This document shows, piece after piece, positions 31,505-38,177 of a DNA stretch of 38,177 bases. The stretch is from assembly GCA_947170495.1 (NCBI GenBank), contig CAMVUB010000002.1, forward strand, positions 75,781-113,957, in the 5' to 3' direction. How positions within the stretch are numbered: the first letter of the stretch is position 1; every line of letters starts with the position of its first letter. The position numbers and the translations under genes were made by a program. This stretch comes from an uncultured Prevotellaceae bacterium (GTDB taxonomy: Bacteria; Bacteroidota; Bacteroidia; Bacteroidales; Bacteroidaceae). The notes beneath the pieces were generated by a model. The model had not been told where the DNA came from. It ran no database searches and saw only the letters and a program-made list of their open reading frames with translations.

Positions 31505-32839
31505 ATGAGTTATCGTATCTCTAAACCTACGCATCTGAAGGTCGATTTGCGCCTGCCCGCCAGCAAGAGCATCAGCAACCGCGCGCTGGTGTTGAACGCC
31601 TTGAGCGGCGGGATTCCGGGGCTGCTGAGGAACGTGTCGGACTGCGACGACACCACCGTGATGATGGAAGCGCTGTTCCTGCTGGAAATGGAGCGGCGCG
31701 AGGGGAGCGACTGCATGCTGCCACCTGTCGTAAACGTGAAAGCCGCTGGCACGGCGATGCGCTTCCTGACGGCGCTGCTGGCAGTGACGCCCGGCACGCA
31801 TACCATCACAGGAACGGAGCGCATGCAACACCGGCCCATCGGCGTGCTGGTGGAGGCGTTGCGGAGCCTGGGGGCACAGATAGAATACGTCGGCGAGGAG
31901 GGATTCCCGCCCCTGCGCATCACAGGTACCGTTCTGCGAGGTGGCACGGTGGAATTGGCGGGAGATATCAGCTCACAGTATATCTCGGCCCTGCTGATGA
32001 TCGCGCCGAAGCTGCAGGAGGGGCTGACGCTCCGCTTAAAAGGCGAGATCGTGAGCCGCCCGTACATCGACATGACGCTGTCGATGATGAAGGAATTCGG
32101 TGCGAAGGCACGATGGAGGGGACAGAGCACCATCGCCGTGGAGCCACAGCCCTATAGGCCAACGCCTTATATGGTAGAGGCGGACTGGAGCGCAGCGTCC
32201 TATTGGTTTGAGCTGCTCCTGCTCTGCGACGAGCGCCACAACGTCTTCCAGCTCAAGGGACTCTTCAGTAAGAGCCTGCAGGGTGACAGCGCCGTGCAGG
32301 AGATGTTCAAGAAGCTGTCGGTGGACTCGTTCTGTATGCCTGCGATGGCGGACGATGATGAACCGCGGGCGATGCTCATACGGCGGGGTCGCCTGCCGAA
32401 ACGCTTCGAGTGGGACTTCACGAAGACACCCGATCTGGCACAGACGCTGGTTGTGACCTGCGCCATGAAGGGCATCGCGTTCCGCTTCACGGGTTTACAA
32501 AGCCTCCGCATCAAGGAGACCGACCGCATCGCGGCGCTGCAGACGGAGCTGGCGAAGCTGGGCGTGCGCGTGGAGGTGGAAAGCGACAGCGTGATGCAAT
32601 GGGCCGGACCGGAGGCGCAGCCCGACGGCGAGATTCCCTATCTGCAACCGCTGCCCGGCACCGCCATCGACACCTATGAAGACCACCGCATGGCGATGGC
32701 CTTTGCACCTGCCGCCCTCGTGCTGGGAAGTATCGACATCAACAACCCCGAAGTGGTCACCAAGTCCTACCCCACGTTCTGGGAAGAGTTGGAGAAGGCG
32801 GGGGTGAAAAAGACCCTCCTCCCTGCCCCTCCCTTGTAG
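31505..32839 (+). CDS. aroA: 3-phosphoshikimate 1-carboxyvinyltransferase (EPSP synthase)
   Basis: 444 residues. It joins phosphoenolpyruvate to shikimate 3-phosphate in chorismate synthesis. Visible are LPASKSISNRAL (substrate-binding Lys/Ser/Arg), VKAAGTAMRFLTALLA, GTERMQHRPIGVL, GDISSQYISALLMIAPKL, LRIKETDRIAAL and YEDHRMAMAFAPAAL. The internal region around 220-330 is the usual divergent Bacteroidetes version. The ATG of MSYRISKPTHLKV is chosen because it follows the promoter. The last residues LLPAPPL and the TAG stop come from a palindromic repeat, so the native end is probably near EELEKAG. The 32885 gene follows 45 bp on. Confidence 0.95.
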   Translation: MSYRISKPTHLKVDLRLPASKSISNRALVLNALSGGIPGLLRNVSDCDDTTVMMEALFLLEMERREGSDCMLPPVVNVKAAGTAMRFLTALLAVTPGTHTITGTERMQHRPIGVLVEALRSLGAQIEYVGEEGFPPLRITGTVLRGGTVELAGDISSQYISALLMIAPKLQEGLTLRLKGEIVSRPYIDMTLSMMKEFGAKARWRGQSTIAVEPQPYRPTPYMVEADWSAASYWFELLLLCDERHNVFQLKGLFSKSLQGDSAVQEMFKKLSVDSFCMPAMADDDEPRAMLIRRGRLPKRFEWDFTKTPDLAQTLVVTCAMKGIAFRFTGLQSLRIKETDRIAALQTELAKLGVRVEVESDSVMQWAGPEAQPDGEIPYLQPLPGTAIDTYEDHRMAMAFAPAALVLGSIDINNPEVVTKSYPTFWEELEKAGVKKTLLPAPPL

Positions 32840-32854
32840 GGCGGGGAGTAGTCA
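32812..32854. repeat. C/G-rich palindromic repeat supplying the aroA C-terminus and stop
   Basis: GACCCTCCTCCCTGCCCCTC then CCTTGTAGGGCGGGGAGTAG. The TAG at 32837-32839 inside it ends aroA. Inverted partner at 32919. Confidence 0.88.
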
Positions 32855-32884
32855 CAGAACAAGAACAGAATTATTATTCCATTT

Positions 32885-33265
32885 ATGATAAAAGATATAA
32901 ACCAACAGGCGAAGGATTCTACTCCCCTCCCTACAAGGGAGGGGCAGGGGGGAGGGTCTGTCGGGGGTGGGTCTTCTGAGGAAGGGTCTTCCTTCATCTG
33001 TTGTGGCCAGCATGCTGTCTGCGAGAAGGAGCTGCTGATGAAAGCGGCGACAGCGCCCATCGACTATTTCGATGATGAGGAGCTGGACCGCTTCCAGGGC
33101 CGCCCGGCCGACAGCTATACGGAGGCCGAGGAAGAGGAGTTCCGCGAGGTGCTCTACACCACCTTGACGCACGAGGTGGGCGACTGGCTCCGCAGTCTGC
33201 AGCTGCGCGGCATCGAGTTGCCTGAATCGCTCAGGGACGAAGCGCTGATGCTGACAACACAATAA
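32885..33265 (+). CDS. Small acidic protein upstream of porW, function unknown
   Basis: 126 residues, not recognised beyond looking like a conserved Bacteroidales protein. The apparent native part begins near CCGQHAVCEKELLM and continues with IDYFDDEELDRF, YTEAEEEEFREVLYTTL and a helix DWLRSLQLRGIELPESLRDEAL. It is acidic, soluble and without a signal peptide. The first 36 or so residues (TPLPTREGQGGGSVGGGSSEEGSS) are repeat-encoded. It lies between aroA and porW, 30 bp before the latter, so it is probably co-transcribed with the secretion genes. The closely placed CC and a later C (CCGQHAVC) could bind metal, but nothing proves it. Confidence 0.7.
   Translation: MIKDINQQAKDSTPLPTREGQGGGSVGGGSSEEGSSFICCGQHAVCEKELLMKAATAPIDYFDDEELDRFQGRPADSYTEAEEEEFREVLYTTLTHEVGDWLRSLQLRGIELPESLRDEALMLTTQ
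32919..32974. repeat. C/G-rich palindromic repeat translated in the 32885 protein
   Basis: CTACTCCCCTCCCTACAAGG then GAGGGGCAGGGGGGAGGGTC, followed by a second partial CGGGGGTGGGTC end. In frame. Confidence 0.87.
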
Positions 33266-33295
33266 AAACGGGCTTGGCAACGTTATAAAGAAAGA

Positions 33296-36235
33296 ATGTA
33301 TCGCGCGCGTACATATATATTATACCTGCTCCTGTTGCTGACAACAGGATGCATTTTGTCGTGTTCTACCAAGAAGAACACGGCCCTCACGCGCTTCTAC
33401 CACAGCACTACCGCCCACTACAACACCCTGTACAACGGCCGCGTGGCGTTTCTCGAGGGTGTCGAAGCTCAGGAGAAAGGCCATGTGGATAACTACACGG
33501 AACTGCTTCCCATGTATATCGCGGCCGACAAGAAGACGGCAGCGATGGGCAAGAGCAACTTCGAGACCGCCATCGAGAAAAGCCAGAAGGCCATCAAGAA
33601 ACACAGCATCAAGCGCAAGCCCAAAAAGCCGTCGAGCCGCATGACGGACAAGCAGAAAGCCTACTTCAACCGCAAGGAGTTCAATCCCTACCTGCATCGT
33701 GCGTGGATGATGATGGCGGATGCGCAGTTCCAAACGGGCGATTTCATCGAGGCGGCAGCCAGCTACAACTATATCATTCGCCTCTATAGCGGACAGCCCG
33801 AGGTGGCCAGCGTGGCACGTGCCAAGCTCGCACGCTGCTACGTGTTGCTGGACTGGCCCTACGATGCGGAAGATGTCTTCAACAAGATCCGGCGCGACAG
33901 CATCACCGAGCGGGGGAAGCGCGAGACGACAGCTTCGCGGGCGGCCTACTACATCGCCACAGGACAGATAAAAGAGGCCATCGAGCCCCTCACCGAGACC
34001 ATCAAACACACGCGCAGCAAGCTGCAGCGCGCACGCCTCTACTACCTCCTGGGACAGCTCCACCAGCAGGCCGGCAACAAGGAGCAGGCATACAAGTCGC
34101 TGCGCAGCTGCACGCGCCTGAACCCGCCCTATGAGCTGGCCTTCAACGCCCGCATCCTACAGACCGAGGCGATGGCCGACGGCCAGGGCAAGGCGATGAT
34201 TCGCAAGCTACGCCGCATGGCCAAGAACCCCAACAACGCCAACTACCTCGACCGCATCTATTACGCCATCGGTAATATCCACCTGTCCAACCGCGACACG
34301 ATGAACTGCATCTACGCCTGGCAGAAGGGCATCGAGGAGAGCACACAGAACGGCTTCGCCAAGGCCGTCGTGCTGCAGCACCTCGGCGAGCTCTACTGGG
34401 AGCGCGAGAACTACATCGATGCCACAGCGTGCTACAACGAGCTGGTGTCGCTGATGGACAAGGAGAACAAGGACTACAAGGAGGTGGAGCGGCGCAGCAA
34501 GGTGCTCACCGAGGCGGAGCCGCACCTCTCGGCCGTGAAGCTGCAGGACAGCCTCCAGGCGCTGGCCAAGCTGCCGGAGAAGGAATACCTGGCGGCCATC
34601 GATCGTGTCATCGCCGAACTCAAGAAGAAGGAGAAGGAACAGGAGAAGAAGGAATTCGAGAAGGCCACCGGCGGCACTAGCACCACGGGGACTCCTACGC
34701 CCACGACACCCACGAACCAGGCGGGTGCCGTACGCCGTGGCGGCCAGACGGCCACCTTCTATTTCTATAACACGCAGACGGTGCTGCAGGGTAAGCAGAC
34801 CTTCCAACGCCGGTGGGGTAACCGTCCGAACGAAGACCTATGGCGCATCAGCGACAAGCAAAGCATGGGTGGCAGTAATGGCGATGAAATGGGCTACAAC
34901 TATGCGGCTGAGGACAGCCTGGCGGCCATGAACGGCGGACTGGGAGACATGGGAGAGATGGGCGACTACGACGAGGAGGAACAACGCCTCCAGGACTCCC
35001 TCGCCAACGACCCGCACCATCGCGAGTACTACCTCAAGCAGATTCCCTTCACCGAAGACCAGCTGGCCGCCTCCAACCAATTGCTCCGCGACGGGCTCTA
35101 CCACGGTGGCGTGCTGGAGATGGACAAGATAGGGAACTTCCCTCTGGCACGCAGGACGCTGAACCGCGTTGTGAAGGACTTCCCCGACTTCGAGCACATG
35201 GACGATGTCTATTACCACCTCTTCCTGCTGGCCATGCGCCGTGGCGATGAGGCGGACATGGACAACTACTTGACCATCCTGCGCGACTCGTTCCCCGAGA
35301 GCGAATACACCAAGACCATCACCAATCCCCGCTATCTGGAGCTGGCGCAGTTCGGCAAACACTTAGAAGACACGCTCTACGCCCAGACCTACGACGCCTA
35401 CAAGCAAGGGCTGTACTGGGTGGTCGATGACAACTTCAAGGAGAGCAGCACCGACTTCGAGGACGGCGCCCATCGGCCGAAGTTCCTGTTCATCCACGCC
35501 ATGTCGCAGCTCTATACCGGCCACCGCGACTCGTTCCTCACGGAGTTGAAGCTCATCGTGGAGAAATACTCACAGAACGAGATTGCCGAGCTGGCGGCCG
35601 CCTTCGTGAAGGGCATTCAGGAAGGGCGCCTGCTGACCACCGACAAATGGGATGCCAGCAGCATCTGGAGTCGTCGCAGTGCTGTGGAAAGCGGCGATGA
35701 GACAGCCGCCGCCGACAGCCTCATCGCCGACCCGCTGGTGCCTTATGTCTTCGTGTTGGCCTACCCGACGGGTGAGCTGGACGAGGACCAGCTGCTGTTC
35801 GAGGTGGCACGCTTCAACTTCACCTCCTTCATGGCCCGCAACTTCGACATCGAGATCGTGCCCGCAGGCACCATCAGCCAGCTGCGCGTCACGGGCTTCC
35901 AGACCTACGACGAGGTACACGCCTACGCTCAACAGCTCTATGGCAATGCGCACATGCGTGAACGCCTGGAGGGCATCCGCGCCATCCTCATCAGCGAGGC
36001 CAACCTGAAGCTCCTCGGCACGCGCTACAGCTATGAAGACTACGCTGAGTTCTTCGATGCCGAGCTGTCGCCGCTCGAAGTGCCCGAAGACCTGATCCTC
36101 GACGAACCCACCGATATGCCCAAGGACATCGACGATGTGCCAATCGGCCAGGAGAACGGCAACCAGCAGGCCGAAGAGGAAGAGGAAGAAGAGGAGGAAG
36201 AAGAAGCCGATGACGATGAGGATTGGATGTATTAA
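33296..36235 (+). CDS. porW: Type IX secretion lipoprotein PorW/SprE
   Basis: 979 residues. The signal peptide ends at lipobox ILSC (C23), followed by STKKNTALTRFYHSTTAHYNTLYNG, the hallmark opening of SprE/PorW. Many TPR-like helical repeats fill about 40-430 and 590-800. A basic/acidic coiled region (KKKEKEQEKKEFEKATGG) and a Thr/Pro-rich linker lie around 440-480. In Flavobacterium SprE is needed for gliding and secretion; in Porphyromonas PorW links the PorKLMN trans-envelope core to other T9SS parts. The C-terminus is a very acidic tract of about ten glutamates then DDDEDWMY. A palindrome follows the stop directly, and porX comes next. Confidence 0.93.
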   Translation: MYRARTYILYLLLLLTTGCILSCSTKKNTALTRFYHSTTAHYNTLYNGRVAFLEGVEAQEKGHVDNYTELLPMYIAADKKTAAMGKSNFETAIEKSQKAIKKHSIKRKPKKPSSRMTDKQKAYFNRKEFNPYLHRAWMMMADAQFQTGDFIEAAASYNYIIRLYSGQPEVASVARAKLARCYVLLDWPYDAEDVFNKIRRDSITERGKRETTASRAAYYIATGQIKEAIEPLTETIKHTRSKLQRARLYYLLGQLHQQAGNKEQAYKSLRSCTRLNPPYELAFNARILQTEAMADGQGKAMIRKLRRMAKNPNNANYLDRIYYAIGNIHLSNRDTMNCIYAWQKGIEESTQNGFAKAVVLQHLGELYWERENYIDATACYNELVSLMDKENKDYKEVERRSKVLTEAEPHLSAVKLQDSLQALAKLPEKEYLAAIDRVIAELKKKEKEQEKKEFEKATGGTSTTGTPTPTTPTNQAGAVRRGGQTATFYFYNTQTVLQGKQTFQRRWGNRPNEDLWRISDKQSMGGSNGDEMGYNYAAEDSLAAMNGGLGDMGEMGDYDEEEQRLQDSLANDPHHREYYLKQIPFTEDQLAASNQLLRDGLYHGGVLEMDKIGNFPLARRTLNRVVKDFPDFEHMDDVYYHLFLLAMRRGDEADMDNYLTILRDSFPESEYTKTITNPRYLELAQFGKHLEDTLYAQTYDAYKQGLYWVVDDNFKESSTDFEDGAHRPKFLFIHAMSQLYTGHRDSFLTELKLIVEKYSQNEIAELAAAFVKGIQEGRLLTTDKWDASSIWSRRSAVESGDETAAADSLIADPLVPYVFVLAYPTGELDEDQLLFEVARFNFTSFMARNFDIEIVPAGTISQLRVTGFQTYDEVHAYAQQLYGNAHMRERLEGIRAILISEANLKLLGTRYSYEDYAEFFDAELSPLEVPEDLILDEPTDMPKDIDDVPIGQENGNQQAEEEEEEEEEEEADDDEDWMY

Positions 36236-36269
36236 GACCCACCCCCAGCCCCTCCCGTCAGGGAGGGGA
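36236..36269. repeat. C/G-rich palindromic repeat after porW
   Basis: GACCCACCCCCAGCCCCTCC then CGTCAGGGAGGGGA, starting at the base after the porW stop. Inverted partner at 36378. Confidence 0.88.
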
Positions 36270-36291
36270 AAGCCTGCGGAGAGGGGGAGTC

Positions 36292-36339
36292 GAAATAACG
36301 GAATAACGAGATAACGGAATAACGAAATAACGAAATAAC
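36292..36339. repeat. Six copies of an 8-bp GRAATAAC unit upstream of porX
   Basis: GAAATAAC, GGAATAAC, GAGATAAC, GGAATAAC, GAAATAAC, GAAATAAC. The array ends 10 bp before the porX ATG and takes up most of the porW to porX spacer. Confidence 0.9.
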
Positions 36340-36349
36340 GAAGAATCTT

Positions 36350-37993
36350 ATGTCCAATAAAACTACATCGCGCCAGCCTCTCCCCTCCCTCACGGGAGGG
36401 GTCGGGGGTGGGTCTGCTGGGTCTGCCGGGTCTTCCGTAGCTTCTTTACTTTGGATCGACGATGAGATAGAGCTGCTGAAGGCTCATATCCTCTTTCTGG
36501 AAAAGAAAGGCTACGCGGTCGATACCGTCACCAACGGCTTCGACGCCATCGACCGTTGCCGCGAGAAGACCTACGACCTCATCCTCCTCGATGAGAACAT
36601 GCCCGGCCTCAGCGGCTTGGAGACGCTGCAGCGCATCAAGGAGGTGACGCCCACGACACCCGTGGTGATGGTCACCAAGAGCGAGGAGGAGAACATCATG
36701 GACCAGGCCATCGGCAGCAAGATTGCCGATTACCTCATCAAACCCGTGAACCCCACGCAGATCCTGCTGTCGCTGAAGAAGAACATCCACCAGCGCGAGA
36801 TTGTCACGGAACAGACGCAGACCGCCTACCAGCAGGACTTCGGAAAGATGGGTATGCTCATCGACGACGCCCGCAGCATTGAGGACTGGGTGGAAGTCTA
36901 TCGCCGCCTCGTGGCGTGGGAGCTGCAGCTCTCTGAAACCGACAGCGGCATGAAGGAGATGCTGGCCATGCAGAAGCAGGAGGCTAACCGCCTTTTTGCC
37001 CGTTTCATCGAGAGAAACTACCTCGACTGGATCAACGATGCCGAGACGCCTGGTCGCCCGCCCGTCATGAGCCCCGACATCTTCAAGCGGCGCGTCTTCC
37101 CCCTCCTGGACAAAGGCGAGAAGGTGTTCCTCATCGTCATCGATAACTTCCGCTACGACCAGTGGCGCATCTTGATGAACGAGATTGCCGACCTCTTCCA
37201 TATCGACGAGAGCCTCTACTGCTCCATCCTGCCCACGGCCACGCAGTATGCGCGCAACGCCATCTTCTCGGGTCTGATGCCAAACATCATCGCCGAGATG
37301 TTCCCTGACCTGTGGGTCGATGAGGACAGCGAGGAGGGCAAGAACCTCAACGAGGCGCCCCTCATACAGACGCTCTTCAAGCGCTACCGCCGCCAGCACA
37401 CCTTCACCTATAACAAGGTCAACGACTCCGCAGCTGCCGAGCGCCTTGTGCAGAAGCTGCCGCAGATGGAGAAATACGATGTCAACGTGTGCGTCCTCAA
37501 CTTCATCGACATGCTCAGCCACGCCCGCACCGAGAGCCGTATGGTTCGCGAGTTGGCCAGCAACGAGGCCGCCTACCGCAGCATCACCCTCAGCTGGTTC
37601 CGCCACAGCGCCGTGGCAGACCTGTTCCGCGCCCTCACCAACTCGGACTACCACATTATCCTCACCACCGACCACGGTAGCATCCGGTGCCAGAACCCCG
37701 TGCGCGTCAAAGGCGACAAGAACACCAACACCAACCTGCGCTACAAGCTCGGCAAGAACCTGGACTACAACCCCAAGGAGGTCTTCGAGATCACCAATCC
37801 CCAACGCGCACTCCTCCCCTCCCCCAACCTCTCCACGCGCTACATCTTCGCCCGTGGCGACAGCTTCTTCGCCTACCCCAACAACTACAACTACTACGTC
37901 TCCTACTACCGCGACACCTTCCAGCACGGCGGTATCTCCATGGAAGAGATGCTCATCCCTCTGGTGGAACTCACGCCTAGGAAGAGAGGGTGA
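36350..37993 (+). CDS. porX: PorX: response regulator with C-terminal PglZ domain, T9SS control
   Basis: 547 residues. The receiver domain (about 33-150) has LLWIDDE (D37, D38), phosphoacceptor D81 in LILLDENMPG, and the TKSEEE and YLIKP switch residues. A helical linker leads to an alkaline-phosphatase-fold PglZ domain (VFLIVIDNFRYDQWR, LPTATQYARNAIFSG, NFIDMLSHARTESR, LTTDHGSIR), all metal-ligand positions apparently kept. PorX, phosphorylated by PorY, regulates T9SS genes and has been reported to cleave small oligonucleotides. The first 28 or so residues (MSNKTTSRQPLPSL...GSAGSAGSS) are repeat-encoded and absent from usual PorX, which I recall as about 518 residues. porY is not in the window. 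Confidence 0.95.
   Translation: MSNKTTSRQPLPSLTGGVGGGSAGSAGSSVASLLWIDDEIELLKAHILFLEKKGYAVDTVTNGFDAIDRCREKTYDLILLDENMPGLSGLETLQRIKEVTPTTPVVMVTKSEEENIMDQAIGSKIADYLIKPVNPTQILLSLKKNIHQREIVTEQTQTAYQQDFGKMGMLIDDARSIEDWVEVYRRLVAWELQLSETDSGMKEMLAMQKQEANRLFARFIERNYLDWINDAETPGRPPVMSPDIFKRRVFPLLDKGEKVFLIVIDNFRYDQWRILMNEIADLFHIDESLYCSILPTATQYARNAIFSGLMPNIIAEMFPDLWVDEDSEEGKNLNEAPLIQTLFKRYRRQHTFTYNKVNDSAAAERLVQKLPQMEKYDVNVCVLNFIDMLSHARTESRMVRELASNEAAYRSITLSWFRHSAVADLFRALTNSDYHIILTTDHGSIRCQNPVRVKGDKNTNTNLRYKLGKNLDYNPKEVFEITNPQRALLPSPNLSTRYIFARGDSFFAYPNNYNYYVSYYRDTFQHGGISMEEMLIPLVELTPRKRG
36378..36414. repeat. C/G-rich palindromic repeat translated at the PorX N-terminus
   Basis: CTCTCCCCTCCCTCACGGGA then GGGGTCGGGGGTGGGTC. 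In frame; translated as PLPSLTGGVGGGS. Confidence 0.9.
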
Positions 37994-38079
37994 TTTGATG
38001 GTTGAGGGTTGAGGGGAGGCTATGTTGCCGCGACCTAATCAAAATTTAAGCATTAGGCGCATATAAGCAGCGAAAAAAT

Positions 38080-38110
38080 TTTGTTATGAAAGCAAAAGTT
38101 ACTACTTTTG
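38080..38110 (+). promoter_or_regulatory. Promoter for a gene beyond the window end
   Basis: TTTG (38080-38083), 19-bp spacer, TACTTTTG (38103-38110), a canonical Bacteroidetes promoter. No coding start is recognised in the last 67 bases. The rest of 37994-38079 holds nothing I can name. Confidence 0.7.
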
Positions 38111-38177
38111 CGCCGATTTTTGCGTGGCAAAGCGTTGCCCGCAGAGCAAAAGTGCTGGTGCACAAGATTAAATGGTC

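Noticed and set aside
38111..38177. Start of a further gene at the right edge
   Set aside because: A promoter is present but no convincing coding start or RNA fold can be seen in the remaining bases.

Overview
The window reads as a chromosomal piece of a GC-rich Bacteroidales, most likely a Prevotellaceae member. Supporting signs are Bacteroidetes-type promoters (TAnnTTTG -7 boxes), no obvious Shine-Dalgarno sites, type IX secretion genes (porW/sprE, porX), three secreted proteins ending in a YDLxGRxI...GxYIxxxKKV sorting-type tail, a Lrp-coupled C26/M19 fusion, a glutaminyl-cyclase-like M28 lipoprotein and a lipoprotein FKBP. No rRNA, IS transposase, prophage or CRISPR array was seen.

Layout. 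1-3810 (minus): typA, a ypfJ-type metalloprotease, a DUF559 endonuclease-fold gene and the 5' part of metG. 4094-7345 (plus): rpsO and a YfhO-type membrane protein. 7502-14463 (plus): an accessory-looking locus with a TPR/HTH membrane regulator, a three-repeat secreted protein of unknown function and a GH95 alpha-L-fucosidase. 14676-18156 (minus): lolE-like permease, rbfA, sufE, M28/QC lipoprotein. 18208-20525 (minus): C26-M19 fusion and Lrp/AsnC regulator. 20655-23086 (minus): three FKBP isomerases for periplasm, membrane and cytoplasm. 23222-26841 (plus): sirtuin, short nucleoside kinase, Fur-family regulator and TrkH, the last three overlapping. 26879-27658 (minus): radical SAM protein. 27893-31237 (plus): secreted BNR-4/LamG protein. 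31301-31375 (minus): tRNA-Pro(GGG). 31505-37993 (plus): aroA, a small conserved-looking gene, porW and porX.

The most striking feature is not a single gene. Almost every gene boundary is filled with repeats: (i) C/G-rich palindromes in inverted pairs, one arm just after the upstream stop codon and the other just before or inside the 5' end of the next gene; (ii) GTGAAAA/TTTTCAC arrays; (iii) short tandem arrays of 7, 8, 9 or about 14 bp that differ from boundary to boundary. Many are translated. They give N-terminal extensions to MetG, YfhO, LolE, SufE, PorX and the 32885 protein, three internal in-frame insertions in YfhO, the whole hydrophobic core of the M28 lipoprotein signal peptide, and the stop codons of several genes. 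One pair of palindrome arms encloses the DUF559 gene, which suggests, without proving, that such a nuclease could be linked to spread of the repeats.

Functionally the window mixes housekeeping genes with secretion and glycan genes. PorW and PorX belong to the T9SS that would export the tailed proteins (fucosidase, three-repeat protein, BNR-4 protein). The regulator and fucosidase promoters share a spaced motif, suggesting common control.
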